A stretch of DNA of 64,000 nucleotides, from the NCBI RefSeq assembly GCF_014633365.1, contig NC_068338.1, forward strand, positions 11,728,616 to 11,792,615, in the 5' to 3' direction. Position numbers and translations under genes: made by a program. This document shows, piece after piece, positions 25,201 to 33,235 of the stretch (position 1 is the stretch's first letter; each line of letters opens with the position of its first letter). Below the pieces are notes generated by a model. The model was not told where the DNA came from, ran no database searches, and saw nothing but the letters and a program-made list of their open reading frames with translations. Source of the DNA: Diospyros lotus. Taxonomy: Eukaryota; Streptophyta; Magnoliopsida; Ericales; Ebenaceae.

Positions 25201-27306
25201 AATTTTAGAAATATTAGTAGTTGAGGCATCGTGTCAAGGGGTGCAGTCCACACAATAAAAGTTGCCACATTTACTACAAAGACCAATGCTTGGAGAACAT
25301 ACAAAAAGCATAGCAACGTACAAAGGCACAAGAAGTTTTCTAGTGGCTAAAACACAGAACAAGAAGAGTCGAACAACACTAGATAATAAGGCATAATCAA
25401 TGTCACCATCTATGAAGGATATTTACCCAACTAATTTCAACCTATAATAGGCTTTTTTGTCATCACAATAATAAACCTTCCTTAAGGAGGCATCGCCATT
25501 ATTAAAAAAGAAATCAAAGGCGAAACATTGACCACCTTTAATATCCACCATACGCTTAAACACAAAAACTAGGAATCTTCAAGAGCAAAGCAGTCTGAAA
25601 AAGGATGAGAAATCGGAATTGTTAAATTTAATTTTTGATATTTATGTTTTATTTAAATTTTAGATTTCAAGTAAGGTTTCAATGTTGTACGAAAATATCA
25701 ACCGTGCAATGGAACACAATCATATCACTTATTTCCATTAACCTCCATCTTAAAAAACTTTTCTGTATGAAGATGTTGAAATTTTATCCCATCATTCCCT
25801 CGCTAAAGGGTTGCATCAGGAAGGGCTTTTAAAGTAAAATTTTGACTTCTAAAAGTTATAGTAAGGTTCAATTAGATTTTAGCTTTGTTTTAGTATTAAT
25901 TCATCAAAGAGCTTATTGATCTTCAACCTATAAAAGGTAATATGGATGTAATCAAGGTTATTGATTTTGGAATGACAATTGAGATTTCTTCTCTATTGAA
26001 CTCTTTCCCTCTCTATTTCTCCTTCCCCTTCCTCCATAATTCCCTTCTCCTATTCCCCAACTTTTGCCATTTCTCTTTGTTGTCTCGCATCAACTTTGGT
26101 ATTAGAGCAAACAATGATCCATAGCTTCCATCAAACATTTAGGTCAGAAGTAAATTAAAATCAAGAACTTGCTTGGATTGTATAAGTGGGAGGACTATTC
26201 TATCTTAGCATAAGTAACCTAAGATTCCTCAAAATTCATACACTAAAAAACCACTAGCTTCTTTGCATCTATCAATTTGGATTGACTTTCTATCTATAAT
26301 GCCCTTTCATCCAAGTGATTCCAATGCTTCTTTTCTGTTTAATCAAGTGGCACTAAGAAACCATTATGTTACATAAACCTAGACATGCACGTATGCAGTG
26401 AAATCTTTTGGCACAAGGGAATATGTGCTAAAGATGAATTTTGAACATCGGTCACACTGATTCAACTATTATTATCTTAATATATTCTTGTGGAAACAAC
26501 AGAAAAAAAGGAAGAATAAATCCAATTGGTTGAACAATCAATCCATTGTTATGCCAAACATCATTTTCAAATTCAGTGGCTCTGAAGATCCCTGATTCAG
26601 AAGATTAATAAAGTTCTGCATCTATTTTTAACTGAATCACCTTCTTAACTGCTCAAAAGAGGACTATAGGAAGAATAATAAAGATTGCAGCAAGAGGTTG
26701 TTTCATATATGACATTTAGCAAGACTGTAAGGAGTTTAAATTGGAAAGAAACTATCAATCAACAAGAACAGACTTAAATGGTTCAAAAGCAAAAGACATC
26801 AGAATTCATTCTCAGAAATAGCAATTAGTCCTGAAAACTCACCCTCCAATTCAATCCACCATCTAAATCACGCATACACTCAGCCGCACAACCAAAGTTC
26901 AGTTACATTTTCAATCACTTTCTCAGAGTACTTTAATCCTCCCAAAGGTGAAAATTAACTAAACTTTTGGTTAGACAAGCAAGAAAATCACTTGCAAATC
27001 GCTAATGAATGCTTGTCCAAAACTAGAAAAATGTTGCAATTAAAAGGCCGTAAACATTCAGCAAAAGCAGAAAAGATCGTAAATAATAATGAGAAAGAAG
27101 AACTTACAGAGATAAGCGACCCTGGGGTTGGCTTTTTCAACTTCATTGGCAACACGGAGAATGGGAGCAATCTCTACAAGAGAGGAGGGCACCACCTCAC
27201 TATCGAATATCGATTCCCCAAGATTGCCAGCAGTCTGTGTCCGCATGATCCGCCGCTGCGTCTGCGACGGCGGCTGATCGGACCCTCCTCTCGACGAGGA
27301 CGACAT
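1697..27306 (-). CDS. CALS3: Callose synthase (CALS3-like), 5' part of the gene, seven coding exons
   Basis: Callose synthase is a multi-pass plasma-membrane enzyme that makes beta-1,3-glucan from UDP-glucose, for example at plasmodesmata and the cell plate. Seven exons, in transcript order 27306-27108, 5234-5134, 2796-2672, 2574-2481, 2272-2162, 2051-1935 and 1789-1697, join in frame into 280 codons. They match the N terminus of the CALS1/2/3 group, with tracts such as [49 protein letters not shown] and [16 protein letters not shown]. This covers the Vta1-like N-terminal domain. The glucan-synthase catalytic region and the membrane segments lie beyond the left edge. Every visible splice site is GT-AG and the phases close exactly, with no stop, so this part looks functional. 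Full family length is about 1,950 residues. The paralogue assignment within CALS1-3 is an inference. Confidence 0.9.
1935..2051 (-). CDS. CALS3: Callose synthase coding exon 6
   Basis: 117 nt, 39 codons. The acceptor is TGTAG and the donor GTTACA. It encodes [18 protein letters not shown] and [15 protein letters not shown], a signature of the family. Confidence 0.93.
2162..2272 (-). CDS. CALS3: Callose synthase coding exon 5
   Basis: 111 nt, exactly 37 codons. The acceptor is GCAG and the donor GTTTGT. It encodes [15 protein letters not shown] and the invariant [16 protein letters not shown] tract. Confidence 0.93.
2481..2574 (-). CDS. CALS3: Callose synthase coding exon 4
   Basis: 94 nt. 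The acceptor is GGTAG and the donor GTGATT. It completes the split Arg and encodes [17 protein letters not shown] through EVDRE, finishing codon 173. The intron before it is only 97 bp, which shows the normal compact spacing of this part of the gene. Confidence 0.92.
2672..2796 (-). CDS. CALS3: Callose synthase coding exon 3
   Basis: 125 nt. The acceptor is CTCAG and the donor GTGAG. It encodes [17 protein letters not shown], then the [19 protein letters not shown] helix-rich part of the Vta1-like domain, and ends two bases into an Arg codon. Confidence 0.92.
2975..3480 (+). mobile_element. Gypsy-type LTR remnant with PBS-like end, in callose synthase intron 2
   Basis: A GC-rich block with repeated GAGTGACCCTCAC words is followed by a TATA-like CTATAAACAGAGGGG (about 3286-3300). 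The segment ends in CAACAACA directly before ATTGGCATCGTCTGTGG (about 3473). That phrase resembles the region after the 5' LTR of many Ty3/gypsy elements (a TTGGC...GTCTGTGG type start). No gag or pol follows and the rest is lost. The GC-rich short ORFs here are not genes. Confidence 0.55.
3306..3833 (+). repeat. Direct duplication of LTR tail
   Basis: The segment at about 3306-3470 (repeats of GAGAGTCATCCATCGCT, then GATAAGCCACCCTTGTGCC-like text and a TTCATTGTTGTA end) recurs at about 3600-3833 with substitutions and one or two extra GAGAGTCATCCATC units. It looks like local duplication of the gypsy LTR 3' part. Confidence 0.7.
3840..5133 (-). other. Remainder of callose synthase intron 2
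   Basis: No coding signal was found. The interval holds a (GA)n microsatellite at about 4656-4676 and AT-rich sequence. Exon 2 begins immediately to the right. Confidence 0.5.
5134..5234 (-). CDS. CALS3: Callose synthase coding exon 2
   Basis: 101 nt between the acceptor TTGTAG (5240-5235) and the donor GTAAGC (5133-5128). It encodes [17 protein letters not shown] and [12 protein letters not shown], completing codon 100. It lies 21.9 kb downstream of exon 1 because of the TE-filled intron. Confidence 0.92.
5235..5929 (-). other. Callose synthase intron 1, 3' end without recognised element
   Basis: A short (GA)n tract lies at about 5372-5390. A diverged direct duplication (AAATG[A]GAAATGGTACAAGT...) occurs at about 5639-5680 and 5706-5750. 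No gene is seen. Confidence 0.4.
5930..6227 (+). mobile_element. Copia LTR with adjacent PBS (left boundary uncertain)
   Basis: The segment ends in CCACA at 6227, directly followed by TGGTATCAGAGC (6228-6239), the tRNA-Met-type primer-binding site used by most plant copia elements. Within it the phrase TCTACAAAGATCGTATAACT occurs twice (about 5932 and 5983), so the left end is unclear. It is the 5' LTR of the gag fragment that follows. Confidence 0.55.
6383..6565 (+). pseudogene. Copia gag, N-terminal fragment split by another insertion
   Basis: The ATG at 6383 follows the PBS and leader. The product contains [16 protein letters not shown], the copia gag N-terminal motif (YRLDGxNYxxW). The frame is cut at 6565 after GKGKIS by a second copia LTR. 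It is not functional. Confidence 0.65.
6566..6846 (+). mobile_element. Copia 5' LTR of an element inserted in the previous gag
   Basis: It starts TGTTAACGTG and ends TTCACA, directly before the primer-binding site TGGTATCAAAGC (6847-6858). At 281 bp it is a typical short copia LTR. It interrupts the gag reading frame of the older element at 6565. No matching 3' LTR was found. Confidence 0.75.
6991..7770 (+). pseudogene. Copia gag with stops, 3' truncated element
   Basis: After the PBS the frame gives [17 protein letters not shown] and then [17 protein letters not shown], the copia gag N-terminal domain. The UBN2-type gag region continues past a TAA at about 7354. Further stops lie near 7466 and 7657. 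Sequence recognisable as this element ends around 7770. Protease, integrase and RT are absent, so the element is a truncated relic. Confidence 0.7.
7833..8267 (+). mobile_element. Probable solo or truncated LTR
   Basis: It begins TGTTGTGATTG and closes with CAATCACAACC plus a short tail ending GACAACA. The interior has a promoter-like TATAAATAGG (about 8062) followed by a CT-rich leader, the layout of an LTR on the plus strand. A 23-bp tandem copy around TAGGTATGTGACAACAGTGT sits at the end (8253-8297). No TSD was found and boundaries are approximate. Confidence 0.4.
8404..8657 (+). repeat. 5' LTR of the 8.4-13.3 kb copia element
   Basis: 254 bp, TGTTGAAGAG...TTTTACA. TATA-like TATATATATACAGC lies near 8532. 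It differs from the 3' LTR by a shorter CT tract and, by eye, some 15-20 substitutions, so the insertion is not recent. Confidence 0.92.
8683..9759 (+). pseudogene. Copia gag, interrupted by several stops
   Basis: It starts at the ATG at 8683. The gag N-terminal motif is [13 protein letters not shown], with stops at about 8980, 9184 and 9288. The UBN2-like middle reads [17 protein letters not shown] and a Gly/Arg-rich region precedes a degraded zinc-knuckle segment near 9560-9600. It formerly encoded the capsid protein. Confidence 0.75.
9847..10720 (+). pseudogene. Copia protease and integrase N-terminal remnant
   Basis: The protease active site DSGATNH is intact near 9850. After a frameshift near 10030, the GAG-pre-integrase zinc-binding part [15 protein letters not shown]...[14 protein letters not shown] follows (about 10372-10500). 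The integrase catalytic core is largely deleted: soon after a TAG at 10561 the reading jumps from [12 protein letters not shown] to the core C-terminal end. Confidence 0.75.
10726..12907 (+). pseudogene. Copia integrase C-terminal part, reverse transcriptase and RNase H, broken
   Basis: The order is: integrase tail ([18 protein letters not shown]), a Pro/Ser-rich linker, RT from about 11440 ([17 protein letters not shown]), the catalytic YVDDILLT near 12010, and RNase H with [17 protein letters not shown] at about 12490 and the C-terminal [15 protein letters not shown] tract. Stops lie at 11734-11736 and 12388-12390, and frameshifts near 12130 and 12550. YVDD is preserved, but the chain is not continuous. 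Confidence 0.8.
13039..13312 (+). repeat. 3' LTR of the 8.4-13.3 kb copia element
   Basis: 274 bp, starting TGTTGAAGAG after the purine tract AAAGGGGAG and ending TTTTACA before the TTTTT duplication. A long (CT)n tract at about 13237-13267 accounts for most of the length difference from the 5' LTR. Confidence 0.92.
13318..14870 (-). pseudogene. Minus-strand copia gag/protease fragment
   Basis: Read on the minus strand, gag ends in a zinc-knuckle segment ([19 protein letters not shown], about 14030-13970). The protease follows, with [11 protein letters not shown] near 13700 and the downstream [13 protein letters not shown]. Only gag and the protease start remain. The 3' part of the element is absent; the full-length copia to the left lies across this sequence's left flank. 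Stops break the gag frame. Confidence 0.7.
14871..15234 (-). mobile_element. 5' LTR and PBS of the minus-strand copia fragment
   Basis: TGGCTCTGATACCA at 14871-14884 is the reverse complement of the copia primer-binding site. The LTR extends rightward to about 15234, where the minus strand starts TGGTGGGATATTTTC. Its length is roughly 350 bp. TATA-like sequence is read on the minus strand near 15010-15020. Confidence 0.6.
15235..15543. other. Intron segment left of the second full copia
   Basis: No gene is recognised. The text resembles 20566-20860, as expected if both are flanks of the same pre-existing repeat split by the 15.5-20.6 kb insertion. Confidence 0.4.
15694..16253 (+). other. GC-rich leader of the copia element
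   Basis: 560 bp between the PBS and the gag ATG. It is far richer in G+C than its surroundings. It stays open in one frame (15746-16267) with a Pro/Ser/Arg-rich translation and no recognisable domain. I treat it as an untranslated leader and not as a gene. The composition could reflect captured host sequence. Confidence 0.55.
16254..17056 (+). pseudogene. Copia gag with two in-frame stops
   Basis: The ATG at 16254 opens [17 protein letters not shown]. The gag N-terminal domain ([18 protein letters not shown]) and the UBN2 region follow. TAG stops occur at 16797 and 16854. The same frame then gives the zinc knuckle [16 protein letters not shown] (16978-17025), where the His/Cys spacing appears shortened, and ends at 17056. 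Pol continues in another frame. Confidence 0.8.
17039..20393 (+). pseudogene. Copia pol: protease, integrase, RT and RNase H with few stops
   Basis: A long open stretch runs to the TAG at 19324-19326. The protease site reads LDSSASNH, where DSGA is usual. The integrase has the HxxxH/CxxC zinc part ([17 protein letters not shown]) and the core ([29 protein letters not shown]). RT begins near 18880, and [18 protein letters not shown] precedes the stop that replaces Trp in the PRAW motif. The second part has YVDDIVITG (about 19440), RNase H with [17 protein letters not shown], a second stop at 20026-20028, and the C-terminal DCHFIREKI tract ending at 20393. Two stops and the changed protease Gly make it non-coding. 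Confidence 0.85.
20566..20859. other. Flank between two copia elements
   Basis: AT-rich with no gene. It continues the sequence interrupted at 15543 by the copia insertion. Confidence 0.4.
21289..21900 (-). pseudogene. Copia RNase H domain
   Basis: 203 codons open on the minus strand. It contains the RT-RNase H connection ([19 protein letters not shown]), RNase H residues in [19 protein letters not shown], and [18 protein letters not shown] near the end, where a stop occurs before the usual C terminus. It overlaps the RT frame to its right, so a frameshift separates them. Confidence 0.8.
21894..22690 (-). pseudogene. Copia reverse transcriptase, catalytic Asp changed
   Basis: Contains [38 protein letters not shown] and [13 protein letters not shown]. 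The catalytic YVDD box reads YVNDIIITG (about 22070), an Asp-to-Asn change that would abolish activity. A stop lies just upstream of the first recognised block, near 22550. Sequence to 22690 continues as RT N-terminal text with a stop. Confidence 0.8.
22693..24113 (-). pseudogene. Copia integrase in two overlapping frames
   Basis: The right part (24113-23412) has the zinc-binding [15 protein letters not shown]...[11 protein letters not shown] block and the integrase core ([43 protein letters not shown]). After a frameshift near 23440 the left part (23478-22693) continues with [17 protein letters not shown] and [16 protein letters not shown], then a low-complexity linker to RT. Confidence 0.8.
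24180..25110 (-). pseudogene. Copia protease and partial gag
   Basis: The protease site [14 protein letters not shown] is intact near 24390. Upstream is a zinc knuckle ([18 protein letters not shown], about 24715-24660) followed by a stop, then gag text to about 25110, where similarity ends. The gag N terminus and PBS are missing. Confidence 0.7.
25111..27107 (-). other. Callose synthase intron 1, 5' portion
   Basis: No gene is recognised. A CT-rich stretch at about 25985-26090 followed by TTTGGTATTAGAGCAAAC (26094-26111) resembles an LTR end plus PBS, but no coding region follows. The rest looks like ordinary intron up to the exon 1 donor. Confidence 0.45.
27108..27306 (-). CDS. CALS3: Callose synthase coding exon 1 (start codon)
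   Basis: 199 nt. The ATG at 27306-27304 opens [15 protein letters not shown], the usual N terminus of this group. An in-frame GTG two codons upstream is not a plausible plant start. The exon carries [15 protein letters not shown] and [18 protein letters not shown] and ends inside a Cys codon (T|GT) at the donor GTAAGT (27107-27102). The next exon supplies GT, restoring Cys-Arg-Phe. Confidence 0.92.
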
Positions 27307-28060
27307 TTTCACTTCACTCTCTGCTCAAGAAGACCTCAAAACCGCTATGCTCTCCTCCTCTCTCTGTTTAACAAAGAAAAAATCAAATCCCATTTCAAAA
27401 CCCTAACTAGCACACGCACCAAATCATCGAAAACACATCAAAAGGAGAAACTGAGAAGAAAGAGAAAAGGTAAAAATGTACAACAGTAGCAGCAATGGAA
27501 AAGACACCAAAAAAAAAAAACTGTTGAGATTAAGAATCAAAGATGAAGAAAAAAGCAGCAGACGAAGAGATCGAGTTCAAATAGTGAACAGAGCAGAGCA
27601 GAGCAAGAATGGAAGCAAAATGGAGTACGAAAATGAGAAAAAGATTGAACACATTGGCGGATATGAAGTTGCTTACGGTTAGTCGTGGTTTAGCAAACCC
27701 TAGAGAGAGAATGAGAAGTGACTCTTGGCCTGGCTGCTCCACGTTTTTTATTTTTTATGGGGGCGGGGGTAGGAAAGAAAGCAAAAGGGAAAGAGGGCAG
27801 GGAAGCAGAGCGTGGGAGGAGAAGGGGGAAGTTGTTTTGAATCTTGGATTTTGCTGCTGCTGCTGGCTGGTGCGTGAGTGGGTCCACAACACACAGTCCA
27901 ATGCATTCTCTCATGTTACCGTCCTGCGACTCTCATTTATTAAATCTACGCTTTCAGCATTCGCTTTCCTTTTTCTTTCTTAAATCTCAATTATTAGTAA
28001 AACGGTCGGAGCATTGTAAAAAAAAAATCCTGGATGCCTAAGTTATGGAATGTTTGGATT
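27307..28060 (-). promoter_or_regulatory. Callose synthase upstream region (5' UTR and promoter, undefined)
   Basis: Sequence immediately upstream of the ATG on the minus strand. It is purine/pyrimidine-biased (a CTCTC-rich stretch at about 27350-27365 on the plus strand) and turns into GC-richer sequence at about 27740-27850. I cannot place a transcription start, a TATA box or a leader intron with confidence. The short ORFs here are not supported. Confidence 0.4.
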
Positions 28061-30200
28061 TAGTAGTTTTTTTTTTGGATAATTGTTTTTGCGTGATTTT
28101 TATATGTTTTTAATTATATTAGAGAAAATAAATTACAGATGAGTTTTTAGCCCTTATGTAGGGTGAAAATTGAATTCACAATCCTACTAAATTAACACTG
28201 ATATATTGCTTATTCGACCACTCAATTTATACTTTAGGAGCATGATAAATTTTTCTTTTCTCTTATAAAAAAAAGGTAATGGTGTTTAAAATGAGATATT
28301 AAATAAGATTGAAAGAGGTTATAAAATTAATTATACATTCGAATCGTAAAATTATAAGATTTTAAAAATAATTAAAAATATTTTTTAATATATGATACAT
28401 AATTTTATAAAAAATAAATTAATATTATTTAATAATACGATATTATAATTTACAATCGTATTTCTTATAAATAAAATACGTGTACGTACTTATTCAAAAT
28501 AAATTCATCTATTAATTTCAAAAATACTAAATAATTAAAATTTTCTAAATATCAAGTCCATCTCTTGTTATCATTCATCCATAATCAAAATTGTAAATAT
28601 TAATTTATATATAATATAAATTCTCATAAGTCACTCATAATCTAATATAAATAAAAATAGCACACGTTGTTAAATATCTAACAAAAGTATGCGAGTTTAA
28701 AGACTGAGTTTACCAAGTTTATCGAATTTGCAATATTGAATTACAAGTCAACTCCGATTTTATGAAAATTTAAATTTATAAACGAATTGACTCGTTTAAA
28801 GATACATAATTTGGAAACCTTGTAAGCTCGTGCAAGTTAACTCGCGAGGTTTTTTTTTTTTTTTTAAGTTAACTCACGAATTTAACAATAATAAATTGGA
28901 GGATATATAATTTTCTTTTCTTTTTTTTGGGTACTATTATTTTGCTTATAACTTAATTTATAAATATAATTAGGGTAAATCATTAAATCACACATTACAT
29001 TTTAAAAAATAATAAAATAAGCTATTGCATTTTTTAAAATCATGTCACATTTAGCTATTTCAAAAATTGATATTTAATAACAATACTAAGTTACTCACTG
29101 TTGTTGTCAATATACAACAATAAATTTAGTTGCTACGAAATGTCGTCACCAAACTGTCTGACTCTGTAAGGAAGAAAACAATCAAGGGGCAGTGAAAAGT
29201 CTCCGCACAAATACTCTGATATTTAAATTAGATACTAAAAATGATAAAAACCCAAAGATAGTATTTACACTAGTATCAGAGATATACATTTTTTAAAATA
29301 AGTGTCTGTCTATTTATAAAAGAGCATGGAGTAATCCAAAATGGTCAGGGATAGGAATTTTGTAGATGATGCCTATCTTGATTATTCCTAGTCTAATTAG
29401 GATTATGATTATTATGGATGACGTTTATCTCTTATAGATGATGTTTATCTTATCTTGCTTTTTTGAGAATATAATTTCTTATGGATTATTATCTATCCTT
29501 TTCCTGGAAGGATTTTCAATTGTCGAAGTTATCTGGTTTATGCCCTGTGTGCGACCCCCGCAAGGATCATCATACGCCTTGTTATCATCATCACACGCCT
29601 CACAGCCGTCATTGCATGACTCGCGGCCATTGCACGGCCTGCAACCATCGTTGTGTGACTTGCGTTGAGAGTCCACGACCATCTCCGTCTCCCGTCACGA
29701 TCTCGTGACTCCTTCCGAGCCACATCACGTCTGCTTGGTCAGGTTGTTGAGGTTACAGATGTGCCTTTCGCGGTCTTATTTAAAGGCATGTGAGCTATGG
29801 TAGTCACTTATCGCAAATCTCCTACGGCCTTTTGTGGTCGAGTCGTCCCTGTTAAGCTAGGTTGATCCATTTATTTATTTTTTAGTATTTTTTCTCATGA
29901 CACACCAACTACTATATTTTAACTCATGAATCAAATAAATTATTATAAATAAATTATTATTTTTCTTGACTATATGAGTTTCATCAAATAAATTTTTAAA
30001 TTAGTATTTGTCCCAATATCTAATCAGATTCATTAGGCACTAATAATCGGGTAAAAATAAATTATGTGTTTGGACAACATAAAAAAATGAACTTTTTATA
30101 CGCAATAAAATTTAACTTTTTACCACACAAAATAAATAGAGAGTTAGAATTTATATGAAAATTACCTTTTGGTAAAGTGATTTTAGTTTCTTCTGGTAGA
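28061..30200. other. Intergenic AT-rich sequence
   Basis: Mostly AT-rich with no coding signal. The part at about 29140-29860 is different: it has a TATA-like TATTTATAAAAGAGC (about 29310), a GATGATGTTTATC-type repeat, and a GC-richer segment with CATCACACGCC words. It may be an LTR remnant, but I found no termini. Confidence 0.4.
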
Positions 30201-30201
30201 A

Positions 30202-30369
30202 CAATAATTTTTCAAGCTCTTTTATAATGTTTTAACTATTTTATTACTAATTATTGAAATTTGTTAGTTTTGTATAATTAATGGCAATAATTTTTCAAGC
30301 TCTTTTATAATGTTTTAACTATTTTATTACTAATTATTGAAATTTGTTAGTTTTGTATAATTAATGGCA
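30202..30369. repeat. Perfect 83-bp tandem duplication
   Basis: Two adjacent copies (30202-30284 and 30285-30367), each starting CAATAATTTTTCAAGC and ending TTAATGG, followed by the first two bases of a third. The copies look identical, so the duplication is recent. The sequence is AT-rich and non-coding. Confidence 0.95.
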
Positions 30370-30858
30370 CCTCACGCCTAAAAGAGAGGGTAAGTTGAGT
30401 GTTTATTAATTTAAAAAATTTGTAGAGGTTTTAAAAATAAATATAAAAATAATGTAATATAAACAAGAAAAAATCAATTAAAATATACTAAACACGCAAG
30501 AATTTAGAGTGGTTCAACTCAATCCAACATACTCCACTACTCTAGCTCTTTACTAAATATTTCAAAATCTACTATAACCTTTTACTTGACCAAGTAGGTC
30601 TTCTAGTAAAATCTTTAAGAATTTACACCTGTTATTTATACCTAAATAGACTCTTTAGCACAATTGGTAAAATATACAACACAATGTATAAAGAGAATAA
30701 TCTTGATAATTGACACTCTCAGTTACAAAGAAAATGAGTTCTGATGCTTCATCTCAATCACCCTAAACTAAATATTTGCATAGTTACTGATTTATGTGAG
30801 TTTAGTCGATCAATGGCTTTTATTCGGTTGAGATGTTAATCAATAAAGGGACTATAAT

Positions 30859-32460
30859 GTTAGAACAGTAGGTGCTATGGCACACACCAAGAGGGGGGTG
30901 AATTGGCTATTTTAAAAATCTTGATAGGACTTGAAATCTTTTTTTACCCAATTGAGGTTTTAGTGATTTAAAACATTAAACATATGAAATGAAAAATATA
31001 AAGCTCAATGAATGTAAAAGCAGGAAGGATAAATGACACAAAAAATTTATAGTGGTTCGGCTTAAACCAAGCCTAATCCACTACCTTAACTCCCACTAAG
31101 GATTTTGAACCAATTCACTAAAATCTCCTACTTACACAAGTAGGCCCTCTAGCTACACAAGCTAGGAAATACAACCTCCTACTTAAACCAAGTAGGCCCT
31201 CTAGCTACACAAGCTAGGAAAACAGCCCCTTGCTTCAACGAGCAAGTCCTCTAGCACAAAGCTAGGAAAAATAAGAATGATACAAATGTAAAGAGAGAAG
31301 CTAAGAGTTAACACTCTTAGTTACAAGTTCTCTCACAATGAAAACAAGGCTTAATAATAAATTTACAATGATAGAACAATGAAGCCTTGGAGAGAAAATA
31401 CAACAGTGAAAGCGCAAATATATATAAGCTCGAGTAAAAATGATTTGAACTCTTTAGATCAACTCGTTCCCATCCATTAGCCTTCTCTTGATCATCCACA
31501 ACTTGTATTTATAAGCTTCCCAAGAGATTGAAGAGAAATGTAGCCGTTTGTGACCGTTGGAGTTGAAAAACTAGCCGTTGGAAGCTTTCTGTAAAAGATA
31601 TAGTCGACAGAAGAAAATGCATAGTTGACTATTTTTACAAATAAAACAGAACATAGTCGACAGACAAAAACGCATAGTCGACTATCTTATAACACAAAAA
31701 TTCCATAGTCGACAGATCCTTTTACATAGTCGACTATTGTAAAAATGTGAAGAAATTTTTGAATTCTAAGAACAAAAATAGTCGACAGATGAAAAGCCAT
31801 AGTCGACTATCCTTACATGATAGTCGACAGACTGAAAAATAGTCGACATATGAAAACAGCATAGTCGACTATCCTTAAATATAGTCGACTATCCTTAACA
31901 GCATAGTCGACTATTCTCAGGCATAGTCAACAGAATTAAATCACATAGTCGACTATCCAATTTGAAAAAATGAAAACTAAACAAATTCTCATTTCGATTC
32001 TTTTGAAGCAAGTTGAGATTATTAAAAATATATTTATTTTTAGTCTAAATACACTCAACCACACTTCAATATATCTCCTATATAAATTTTCATAACTTTG
32101 CTCAAGGAGATTTAAAGATTGCTTTTCTCATTCATATAGATTGATTAAAAAAAACTTTGACCATATATATATACTTACTCATAAAGATTTAGAGATTGAT
32201 TTTCATATAGTCATTATCAAAACCATTATTTTATTTTTCAAGAGTAAAATATCATATAATACATGGTAATTGAGAACCCTAAATAGGTTTATAAGAAGTT
32301 CTTACTTCATTACCATGAGAATCGTCCTGAATCTTAACTAGAGGATACCCAAGATCTTTCAAAATGCTTTGGAGAGATGGAGGGATCCTTTTAGTAGATC
32401 AAAGTGTTCGATCAACATCAAAAAATTGATGTGTCTTGATTGTTATATAGCTGCGAACCT
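30859..32460. mobile_element. SIRE-type LTR remnant with palindrome array (right end uncertain)
   Basis: It starts TGTTAGAACAG and carries AAGAGGGGGGTGAATTGG, a phrase typical of SIRE/Maximus LTR ends. The AGTGGTTCGGCTTAAACC-type block follows (about 31050), with several CTAGCTACACAAGCTAGG repeats at 31140-31270. An array of ATAGTCGAC words occupies 31601-31967. By comparison with 57,529, where the same layout abuts a minus-strand PBS, this is probably the LTR's 3' end read on the minus strand. No internal region or second LTR is attached. Confidence 0.5.
31601..31967. repeat. Irregular array of the palindrome ATAGTCGACTAT and half-forms
   Basis: About 13 exact ATAGTCGAC words plus variants (TAGTTGAC, TAGTCAAC) within 370 bp. 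Full palindromes ATAGTCGACTAT alternate with ATAGTCGACAGA. The spacing is irregular, so it is not a simple tandem repeat. The variants are what C-to-T decay at the central CpG would give. Confidence 0.9.
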
Positions 32461-32849
32461 AGAAGGTTACACTTTAATTAAGTATAGCATTGAATTAGTG
32501 AATCTAAACTGGTAAACTATTCTTCCATCATTAAGAGTTAATGGGGATTAAATTACCATTAAGAGTTAATGGTTAATAAAAACATCATTAAAAGTTAATG
32601 AGATTTTTAACAAGATATTAAATATGAGAAAAGTTCTTAGTTGTAATTAATTCTTGTATTATATTTATAAATGTACTCTTGAGAAGCCAAATTTGGCAAG
32701 GCGCAATCATGCGTCAGGAGAAGTGATTGAAAGAGGCATGGCTTGGGAGAATTGTTCCCCCCCCTTTGATACTGCGTGCATATGTATATTAAATTTATAT
32801 AATAAAGCATAACGGTTTTTGAAAATGTCTAAAATGTATTAGAGATACA
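32461..32849. other. AT-rich spacer
   Basis: It contains several ATTAAGAGTTAATG direct repeats (32530-32600). No gene is recognised. Confidence 0.4.
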
Positions 32850-33235
32850 TTTTGATCCTATAGCTAAGATGAGTTTTGAATGTTGGTCAATAGCCAAGAT
32901 GAATTAAACTTTTCGCCCAACTTTTCTCTCTCTTCCACTCTCTCACTCACTAGCTCTCTCTTTCCTTCTCTCTTTCGCTTTCTCACAGACCCATACACCA
33001 ATTTCCTTTCTCTTTCTCTCTCTCTCACAGACCCACCCACCCACGCCATCGTTAGCCCTCCTATCGCCCCATCGGCCGTCGTTGCCCCTCCCTCCGCTAT
33101 TCGCTGCACCCTTTCTCAGCCTAGCCTTCTTGTCGTCTTCTCCCCCTTTCGCTATTTCGGCCAAGCCCCAACGTCACATACGTATACATATATATACACA
33201 CACTGGCATATATACACACACTGGCATATATACAA

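Noticed and set aside
27476..28041. Small ORFs upstream of callose synthase exon 1
   Set aside because: They lie in the probable promoter/leader region on the opposite strand or out of frame, with no domain.
29438..29723. His/Arg-rich ORFs on both strands
   Set aside because: Caused by CATCA/CACACGCC repeated words. No domain or splice structure.
31601..31967. CRISPR-like array
   Set aside because: Eukaryotic LTR context, words of 9-12 bp, irregular spacing and palindromic units. Not a CRISPR.
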